From: Planctomycetales bacterium
GTDB lineage: Bacteria; Planctomycetota; UBA11346
DNA length: 37,057 bases
Direction of reading: 5' to 3'
Assembly (NCBI GenBank): GCA_025362255.1
Contig: JANYGY010000155.1
Location: 1 to 37,057 of the forward strand
Below the pieces are notes generated by a model, which searched no databases, was not told the origin of the DNA, and was given only the letters and a program-made list of their open reading frames with translations. Below, in pieces: positions 7,817 through 13,735 of this stretch; position 1 is the first letter of the stretch, and the number at the start of each line of letters is the position of its first letter. A program made the translations under genes and the position numbers.

Positions 7817-8009
7817 CACGTGGCGTGGGCGGCTCGCCCATGTGCGGGTGACGAAGACACATGGGCGAGCCGCCCATGCCACGTAAAAGGCGCCGGTCGC
7901 ATCCGGAGCCGGTGGACATACCACGGACGATGCGATGCCGCACGTGGCATGGGCGGCTCGCCCATGTGCGGGTGATGAAGGCACCTGGGCGCGCCGCCCA
8001 AGTCACGCG
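7817..8009. repeat. Two head-to-head pairs of the interspersed palindromic repeat
   Basis: Between the convergent ends of the ABC-F and kinase genes lie four copies of one repeat: plus copies at 7820-7849 and 7944-7973, an inverted copy at 7858-7882 and a degenerate inverted copy at 7982-8009. Each unit has its own near-palindrome (core CATGGGCG, GCT, CGCCCATG). Copies 1 and 2 form a long hairpin with arms of about 25 bases and a loop of about 14. Copies 3 and 4 form a poorer one. Short reading frames through it (translations such as WHGRLAHV or MGGSPM) are artefacts of the repeat. It could end transcription from both sides; there is no T-tract, so that is inference. Confidence 0.85.
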
Positions 8010-8022
8010 AGAGCAGACCGCT

Positions 8023-10005
8023 TTAGCGATCGACGATGACGAAGCGGAAGCCGAGATCAGGTTGCCGTTGTTGCGGGTCGATGGCTTGGCGGGCGGCGCT
8101 GCGGGCGGCGGATTCGGGTTGGCTGTAGGCGCCGCCGCGCACCACCGAGAGCGCACCAAAACGGTTGTCGGGGTCGACCTCTGGCTCCGCGGACAACGGG
8201 TCGCTCCCATTCCAGTTGTCGAGGCACCATTCGCTGACGTTGCCGGGCAGATCGAACAGTCCGTAGCGATTCGGCTGACCGCTGCCGACCGGGCGGGGGG
8301 CGTTGCCAGCGATGGCTTCGCCGGAGTCGGCGCGCGGGCCGTTGGGAAATGCGCTGAGCGATTCCGCACGGCAGGCGTATTCCCATTCGGCCTCGGTCGG
8401 CAGACGCGTTTCCTGCTGATTCATCTGGGCGTTGAGAGTCATCAGAAAATCGTGGGCTTCGTGCCAGCTGATGTCAGTGATCGGGGCCGGACCAGCCGCG
8501 TCGCCGCCCATCACCGCCCGCCACAGATCACGGCTGACCTCGGTATCGGTGATCCAGAATGGCCGGGTGAGGGTGACTTGATGAAGGGTTTCGCTGGCTC
8601 CTCGGCCCGGTTCGTCCGGCGGGCTGCCCATGTGAAAAGTCCCCCCGGGCAGATGCCGCAATCGGATCGAGGCATTGCCGCTGACCAGTCGCGCCCAGTC
8701 GCCGAACTGATCGCGCCCGCGATTTTGAATCCACGATTGGAGCGTCTTATCCGGCGCCGATTGGCCCACGGGTGAGTCGGCCGTGGCACCCGCAACCGTG
8801 GTTTTGGGCCGTGAGGTCCCGCCTTGCAGTGACCAGATCACCAGGGCCAGCACAGCGGCGGCGGTGCCGTAGGCGAGCACCGTGATCACGGTGCCGTTCA
8901 CCTGCGGTGCGACCGGCGCAGCGACCACCGGCGCGCGCCGAGCGCTGAGCGACGTAGGTTCGGCAGCGGTCGAAATGTCGATCGCCGCCGGAAGCTGCGC
9001 GAACGCCAACGGCAGATGATCGCGCGCACGCTCGAGATCGACGCGCAGCGCGGTCGGGTCGGCGTAACGCTTCTCCCGGTCTTTTTCCAGGCAGGCGCGG
9101 ATGATCGCCGCCACCGCCGGGCTCAATGTCCGATTGTGCAATCGGGGATCGGGCGAGGGCTCGGTCAGGATGCGGGTGGTCACGACGAACGCGGTCGGGC
9201 CGGTGAAAGGCTCGGTCCCGGTGAGGATCGTGAACAGCGTCGCCCCCAGCGCATACAGATCGCTGCGGATGTCGATGTCGGCGATACCGCGCAGTTGTTC
9301 GGGCGGCATGTACGCCGGGGTGCCCCAGGCATTGCCGGTCATGGTCATGCGGTCTTCGCCATCGACGTGTCGCGCCAGTCCCAGGTCGCCGATCTTCGGC
9401 TCGCCCGTGCGATCGAGGAAAATATTCGCCGGCTTGATGTCACGATGCACCAGGCCCGCGGCGTAGATCGCTTCAAGGCCTTTGCAGCAGCCGATCATGA
9501 TCTTGAAAGCGGTCGCCTCATCGATGGTGCCGCGGGTCTTGAGCAGCTTGCCGAGATCGATGCCATCAACGAACTCGATCGCCATGAACAGGAAGCCATC
9601 GACCTCGCCGGAATCGTGGATCGCGACCACGTTGGGGTGGCTGACCGCCGCCATCGCCTTGGACTCACGCAGGAAGCGTTCGCTGAACGCGCGATCATCC
9701 GAGACATTCGGGCGCAGCAGTTTCAGCGCGACCTGACGCTTGAGCCGGACGTGCTCGGCGAGGTGGACTTCGCCCATGCCGCCGATGCCCAGCGGCCGCA
9801 GCCGGCGATAGCCGGCGAATTCAAGGGGGATCGGACGCGGCGCAGCACTGGCTGCCTTCATCGCCACCCCAGACACCGCGATCCCAGACACCGCGATCCC
9901 AGACAGGTCGCCATCAGGTACCGCCGAGAGCGGCAAGGTCTGCTGTTCAGACGTTGGCAGCTCAGAAGTCGGAGTTGCGGGCGGCGTATTTTGCGGTGGG
10001 GGCAT
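8023..10005 (-). CDS. Membrane Ser/Thr protein kinase with C-terminal FGE-like (SUMF1-fold) domain
   Basis: 660 residues from the ATG at 10005; an in-frame GTG at 10050 would add 15. A Pro-rich leader (1-60) precedes a Hanks-type kinase (about 64-325): glycine loop GIGGMGEVHLAE, lysine in VALKLL, catalytic loop HRDIKPANIF, DLG in place of DFG, and APE-like PPEQ. A single membrane helix (TVITVLAYGTAAAVLALVIW, about 386-408) is followed by an outer formylglycine-generating-enzyme-type domain (about 450-660: LPGGTFHMGSPPDEPGRG, RLPTEAEWEYACRA, GNVSEWC, VVRGGAY, LGFRFV). The cysteine pair that makes FGE catalytic, normally just after RGG, is absent (RGGAYSQPESAARSAAR). The domain is therefore probably a ligand-binding fold. 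This kinase-FGE layout is frequent in Planctomycetota. It follows thrB on the same strand. Confidence 0.9.
   Translation of the reverse strand: MPPPQNTPPATPTSELPTSEQQTLPLSAVPDGDLSGIAVSGIAVSGVAMKAASAAPRPIPLEFAGYRRLRPLGIGGMGEVHLAEHVRLKRQVALKLLRPNVSDDRAFSERFLRESKAMAAVSHPNVVAIHDSGEVDGFLFMAIEFVDGIDLGKLLKTRGTIDEATAFKIMIGCCKGLEAIYAAGLVHRDIKPANIFLDRTGEPKIGDLGLARHVDGEDRMTMTGNAWGTPAYMPPEQLRGIADIDIRSDLYALGATLFTILTGTEPFTGPTAFVVTTRILTEPSPDPRLHNRTLSPAVAAIIRACLEKDREKRYADPTALRVDLERARDHLPLAFAQLPAAIDISTAAEPTSLSARRAPVVAAPVAPQVNGTVITVLAYGTAAAVLALVIWSLQGGTSRPKTTVAGATADSPVGQSAPDKTLQSWIQNRGRDQFGDWARLVSGNASIRLRHLPGGTFHMGSPPDEPGRGASETLHQVTLTRPFWITDTEVSRDLWRAVMGGDAAGPAPITDISWHEAHDFLMTLNAQMNQQETRLPTEAEWEYACRAESLSAFPNGPRADSGEAIAGNAPRPVGSGQPNRYGLFDLPGNVSEWCLDNWNGSDPLSAEPEVDPDNRFGALSVVRGGAYSQPESAARSAARQAIDPQQRQPDLGFRFVIVDR
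9869..9906. repeat. 15-base tandem repeat inside the kinase gene
   Basis: CCAGACACCGCGATC occurs twice in full (9869-9883 and 9884-9898) and then in part to 9906. Fifteen bases keep the frame, and the minus-strand product is the pentapeptide repeat SGIAV-SGIAV-SGVAM in the disordered leader before the kinase domain. Copy number may vary between strains. Confidence 0.75.
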
Positions 10006-10068
10006 GGCTGCGAGGGAAGGATGACACCGAATTCGTTCAGCGGCAATCACCGGCCCAAACGAGCGTGG

Positions 10069-10950
10069 TCATCCCACGCGGGCCAGCCCCGCGTTGTCGA
10101 ATTCGACCACCCGGACATCCGCCGTCACGCCGCGGACCAGGTAACTCTGCGCGACCGCCGCCTGGATCGCCTGCGCCTGGGCTCGGGGCGCAAAGCTGAG
10201 CACGGTCGAGCCCGAGCCCGAGAGGATCGTGCCGATCGCCCCGGCGGCGTCGGCGGCGGCGCGCGCTTCGCCCAAGCCGGGGTTCAGCGGCGCCCGGAAG
10301 CGTTCGTGCCACGCATCGGCGAACAGTCCGCGCAGGGATTCGATCCGTCCTTGAGCCAACGCGGCAGTGATCAACGCCGTGCGTTGCAGGCCGCAGATAG
10401 CGTCGGCGCGACTCAGGTCGCTGGGCAAGATCCGCCGCGCCTCGCTGGTCTTGACCTCGAACGGAGGAATCGCGATCACCGCCACGAGGCGATCGGGCAC
10501 CGCGAGCTTGGCCCACTGCAACCGCCCACCGACGGTGCCGACGACGGTCACGCCACCGAGGGTCGCTGCCGCCACGTTGTCGGGATGGCCCTCGATCGCC
10601 GCGGCGATTTCAAGCACCGCCGCGACATCGGCGGGCAGCCCGGCGAGATCGCGGCAGGCTGCCGCCACCCCGCAGAGGATGGTCGCCGACGACCCCATTC
10701 CGCGCGCGATCGGGACGTCACCGGCGACCGTCACCGAAAAGCCGCCGATGGTCACGCCCCACGCCGCGGCACACGCTGCACGCACCTGTTCGGCGAGTAC
10801 GCGCAAGCCGGGGTCGGCGGCTGCGGGCGCGATGACCGAGGCGCCGCCGGGAATCACGGTGATGTGATTGGCCAAGCCGAGGGCGATGCCCAGGCAGTCG
10901 AAGCCGTGGCCGAGGTTGGTGGTCGAAGCGGGAACGCGGTAGGTGGGCAT
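10069..10950 (-). CDS. thrB: Homoserine kinase
   Basis: A 293-residue GHMP-family kinase that phosphorylates homoserine with ATP, the step before threonine synthase. Signatures: N-terminal VPASTTNLGHGFDCLGIALG (the P-A-S-x-x-N-L-G-x-G-F-D-x-L-G motif of ThrB), the ATP loop PIARGMGSSATILCG (about 93-107) and a late glycine-rich motif, ILSGSGSTVLSF. Length fits the family at about 290-310. The ATG at 10950 is well placed; the gene upstream on the same strand ends 21 bases before it, and a Ser/Thr kinase gene follows. Other threonine genes are not in view. Confidence 0.95.
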   Translation of the reverse strand: MPTYRVPASTTNLGHGFDCLGIALGLANHITVIPGGASVIAPAAADPGLRVLAEQVRAACAAAWGVTIGGFSVTVAGDVPIARGMGSSATILCGVAAACRDLAGLPADVAAVLEIAAAIEGHPDNVAAATLGGVTVVGTVGGRLQWAKLAVPDRLVAVIAIPPFEVKTSEARRILPSDLSRADAICGLQRTALITAALAQGRIESLRGLFADAWHERFRAPLNPGLGEARAAADAAGAIGTILSGSGSTVLSFAPRAQAQAIQAAVAQSYLVRGVTADVRVVEFDNAGLARVG

Positions 10951-10971
10951 AAGATTTGAACGCAGAAAATT

Positions 10972-11457
10972 TCAGCGCAGGTCGATCGCGGTGGCGCGGG
11001 CCTCGGCCCTCGCCGCGGTGCGCGCATCGCCGGCGTCGCTGGCCACCAGGGCGAGGAAATTCCAGGTGCCGGATTCTTCGGGCGCGGCCGCGACCAACCG
11101 TCGGGCGAGCGTCACGGCTTCGTTGCTACGGCCTTGCAGATAGGCGATCGCGGCCAACCGGTGCAACGCGCGGACCGCGACCGGATCGAAGGTCGCGCGG
11201 CGCCTGAGCCACCACCACCAGCCACTGGCGATCAGCGCCAACGCCGCGTACGCGCTGACGAATCCGCCGATCAGGGGCCACGCGGCGGCGCGGGTGAAGA
11301 TCGCCAGCACGCCGAGGATCAACGCGATCAGGATCACCGTCGGCACCAGCAGCAGCAATCCCGCATTCAGCCGGCCAGTGATCAGCAGGCCGGCGCCGGG
11401 CAGCACGCAGTTGAGCAGCGGCAATCGCCAAGAAGACGCACGCGATGCGGTCGGCAT
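10972..11457 (-). CDS. Small membrane protein with a TPR-like C-terminal part
   Basis: 161 residues from the ATG at 11457; a much longer open frame runs upstream but overlaps rarA on the other strand and is not believed. Two or three hydrophobic segments come first: NCVLPGAGLLITGRLNAGLL (about 17-36), VPTVILIALILGVLAIF (about 39-55) and FVSAYAALALIASGWWWWL (about 67-86). A helical tail follows (RALHRLAAIAYLQGRSNEAV, LARRLVAAAPEESGTWNFLA), with the spacing of two tetratricopeptide repeats facing the cytoplasm. I do not recognise the family. It is transcribed divergently from rarA with a 52-base gap and sits 21 bases upstream of thrB. Confidence 0.65.
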   Translation of the reverse strand: MPTASRASSWRLPLLNCVLPGAGLLITGRLNAGLLLLVPTVILIALILGVLAIFTRAAAWPLIGGFVSAYAALALIASGWWWWLRRRATFDPVAVRALHRLAAIAYLQGRSNEAVTLARRLVAAAPEESGTWNFLALVASDAGDARTAARAEARATAIDLR

Positions 11458-11509
11458 GGGCGCAGGCTCGCCGCGCTTGGCCCTGGGCAATCGGTGGTTT
11501 GATGGAGCC

Positions 11510-12790
11510 ATGACCGTGACCCCTCTGCCCGAACGGTTGCGCCCGCGCACGCTGGAGGACATCACCGGCCAAGCGCACCTGCTCGGACCTGATGGCGTCA
11601 TCTCGCGCCTGCTGGCCAGTGGACATCTGCCGTCGCTGCTGCTGTGGGGCCCGCCGGGGTGCGGCAAGACCACCATCGCGCGCTTGCTGGCGCAGCGCCT
11701 GGGATTGCGCTTCGTGCCTTTTTCGGCGGTTCTGGGCGGTGTTCCCGAACTGCGCGCGGTGATCGCCGAGGCCGCCGCGACGCGCAATCTCGGCCAGGGC
11801 ACCCTGCTGTTCATTGATGAGCTGCATCGATTCTCCAAATCGCAGCAGGACGCGCTGCTGCCCCACGTCGAGGCCGGCACCGTGCTGTTAGTGGGTGCGA
11901 CCACCGAGAATCCGAGCTTCGCGATCAACCGCGCGCTGCTCTCACGGGCGCGGGCCTTCACCTTGCGTGCGCTTGATCCGGCGGCGCTCGGCGAACTCAT
12001 CGACCGTGCGCTCAGCCATCCGGAAGGTCTGCCGGAAGTCACCGTCGAACCGGTGGCGCGCGAGCTGCTGGTGCGTTTTGCCGCGGGCGATGGGCGGCGG
12101 CTGCTGATCCTGCTCGAAGGCGCAGCTGCTTTGACGGCGGCGGGCGAGGCCGTCACCGCCGAGACTGTCGCCGAGGTCGCCGCCGCGCCGGCGCCCGATC
12201 ACGACAAGCGCGGCGAAAGCCATTACGACGTCGCGTCGGCCTTCATCAAAAGCATGCGCGCCAGCGACGTGCAGGCGGCGTTGTTCTACCTCGCGCGGCA
12301 ACTCGAAAGTGGCGAAGATCCGACGTTTGTCGCTCGGCGGATCATCATCTTCGCCTGCGAGGATGTCGGCTTGGCCGATCCCCAGGCGCTGGTGATCGCA
12401 GCCAGCGCCCTGACCGCGGCTTCGAACATCGGCATGCCCGAGGCCATCTATCCGCTGAGCCAAGCGGTGATCTATTGCGCCACCGCGCCGAAATCGAACA
12501 CCACCAAAGCCTATTTCGCCGCTGCCGAGGCGGTGCGCGCGCATCCTGCGGCGCAGGTGCCTCTGTTTTTGCGCAACGCTCCGACCCAGTTCATGGCCGA
12601 TCTCGGCTACACCGCGGGCTATGTCTACGACCACGATGCCCCCGAGCATTTTGCCGGTCAGCAGTGCCTGCCCGACGAGCTGCTCGGTTCTGAATTCTAC
12701 GCTCCCGGTGCTTTCGGTTTCGAAAAGGAGATTGCCAAGCGGCTGGAGTGGTGGCAGGCCCGGCGCAAGCCACGCGGTGGCACGATCTGA
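11510..12790 (+). CDS. rarA: Replication-associated recombination protein A
   Basis: 426 residues from the ATG at 11510, preceded by a GGAG site; the longer open frame from 11294 overlaps the divergent gene and lacks homology. This is a clamp-loader-like AAA+ ATPase of the RarA/MgsA/WRNIP1 family, acting at stalled replication forks. Signatures: MTVTPLPERLRPRTLEDITG start, Walker A GPPGCGKTT (about 47-55), Walker B LLFIDELHRF, sensor 1 GATTENPSFAIN, and the C-terminal tetramerisation region with SGEDPTFVARRIIIFACEDV and the conserved PKSNTTKAYFAA. Length matches the family at about 420-450. It shares no obvious operon; slyD follows 78 bases downstream. Confidence 0.95.
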   Translation: MTVTPLPERLRPRTLEDITGQAHLLGPDGVISRLLASGHLPSLLLWGPPGCGKTTIARLLAQRLGLRFVPFSAVLGGVPELRAVIAEAAATRNLGQGTLLFIDELHRFSKSQQDALLPHVEAGTVLLVGATTENPSFAINRALLSRARAFTLRALDPAALGELIDRALSHPEGLPEVTVEPVARELLVRFAAGDGRRLLILLEGAAALTAAGEAVTAETVAEVAAAPAPDHDKRGESHYDVASAFIKSMRASDVQAALFYLARQLESGEDPTFVARRIIIFACEDVGLADPQALVIAASALTAASNIGMPEAIYPLSQAVIYCATAPKSNTTKAYFAAAEAVRAHPAAQVPLFLRNAPTQFMADLGYTAGYVYDHDAPEHFAGQQCLPDELLGSEFYAPGAFGFEKEIAKRLEWWQARRKPRGGTI

Positions 12791-12868
12791 GCCGGCTGGC
12801 CCAGCTTGGCTTGGCGTGCGCGGCTGCATGCTGCCGCCGCCGTCATCCGGCAGAAAGCCCCGGGCCCC

Positions 12869-13366
12869 ATGAACATCGTCAAGAACGCCGTTGTCAGCAT
12901 GAATTACAAAGTCGGCACCGCTGCCGGCGAACATGTCGACGCCAGCCAGCCCGGCGAGCCGCTGGTCTTTCTGTGCGGTCATAGCCAGATCATCAACGGC
13001 CTGGAAAGCGCCCTGCTCGGCAAGAAAGCCGGCGACAAGCTGGCGATCGATGTCGCGGCCAAGGATGCCTACGGCGAAGTCGACGATGAGCTCGATATCA
13101 AGGTCAACAAAAGCATGTTCCCCAAGGACGCGCAGAAGAACCTCCAAGAAGGTTTCCAATTTCGCGCCGAGCATCCGACCAAGGAGAAGACCGAGGTCAC
13201 CTTCACCATCCACGGCATCGAAGGCGATGACGTGCTGGTCAGCGGCAACCACCCGTTAGCCGGCGAGAACCTCCATTTCGAAGTCGAGATTCTTGAAGTG
13301 CGCGCGGCGAGCAGCGAAGAGCTCGACCATGGGCATGTGCATGGGGCTGGCGGCCATCATCACTAA
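12869..13366 (+). CDS. slyD: SlyD-like FKBP-type peptidyl-prolyl isomerase
   Basis: 165 residues from the ATG at 12869, whose product MNIVKNAVVSMNYKVGTAAG matches the usual SlyD start. The FKBP part includes GHSQIINGLESALLGKKAGD and later AKDAYGEVDDEL, with an inserted 'flap' domain between (NKSMFPKDAQKNLQEGFQFR onward) and the closing HPLAGENLHFEVEILEVR. The last residues are His-rich (HGHVHGAGGHHH), as in SlyD, where they bind nickel or other metals. The protein is a cytoplasmic folding helper and metallochaperone. Downstream is a long GC-rich spacer with hairpins and repeats. Confidence 0.93.
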   Translation: MNIVKNAVVSMNYKVGTAAGEHVDASQPGEPLVFLCGHSQIINGLESALLGKKAGDKLAIDVAAKDAYGEVDDELDIKVNKSMFPKDAQKNLQEGFQFRAEHPTKEKTEVTFTIHGIEGDDVLVSGNHPLAGENLHFEVEILEVRAASSEELDHGHVHGAGGHHH

Positions 13367-13390
13367 CGGCAGCGGGTTCGCTTCGCTCAC

Positions 13391-13433
13391 GCGGCGGGCC
13401 TAGGGCCCACCTACGGGCGCAGGCGCCCGCCGC
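13391..13433. terminator. Nested GC-rich hairpins after slyD, possible terminator
   Basis: GCGGCGGGC (13391-13399) and GCCCGCCGC (13425-13433) are perfect arms 25 bases apart, with smaller hairpins nested inside. It starts 24 bases after the slyD stop. No T-tract follows, so intrinsic termination is uncertain. The rest of 13367-13549 is GC-rich with further short dyads (for example around 13480-13500) and no credible gene. Confidence 0.35.
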
Positions 13434-13540
13434 TGCCTGCTGACGCCGTGCTCGCTTCGCTGCGCGCGGGTCAGCGCTGTTCGCGGGGGCCCGCCCCCGC
13501 TACGCCCTCGGCCGGTGGCTGCGCCCCCGGACCCCGCTCG

Positions 13541-13668
13541 ACTCGAAACGTGGCATGGGCGGCTCGCCCATGTTCGAGTTGCATCGCACTTCCTGGGCGC
13601 GCCGACGTCCATGTCGACGCTCCCAGGTTACTCGAAACGTGGCATGGGCGGCTCGCCCATGTGCGGGT
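13541..13668. repeat. Two direct copies of the interspersed palindromic repeat around a second palindrome
   Basis: A block of about 33 bases, ACTCGAAAC followed by GTGGCATGGGCGG and the rest of the repeat core, occurs at 13541-13573 and again, identical apart from the bases beyond, at 13630-13662. Between them lies a different imperfect palindrome, CCTGGG...CCCAGG at 13592-13627. Unlike the head-to-head pairs at 7817-8009, these two copies have the same orientation. The block separates slyD from the PBP2 gene, both on the plus strand. Short reading frames through it are not genes. Confidence 0.85.
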
Positions 13669-13735
13669 CCAGTGGATATGACCCCGATCAAACCCTCACC
13701 CTGTCGCCTGCGGTGGGGTGGAGTACGGTTCGGCC

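Noticed and set aside
7773..8369. Short open frames with MGGSPM, TWASRPCHV or WHGRLAHV peptides
   Set aside because: These peptides are translations of the palindromic repeat in different frames; the same words recur at every repeat copy on both strands.
9016..10959. Long plus-strand open frame of about 647 codons opposite the FGE-kinase and thrB genes
   Set aside because: It is the antisense shadow of two well-supported genes, with Arg/His/Asp-rich composition and no recognisable motif.
11458..12156. N-terminal extension of the small membrane protein gene at 10972
   Set aside because: The extension runs opposite rarA and is low-complexity Ser/Arg-rich; protein-like sequence begins at the ATG at 11457.
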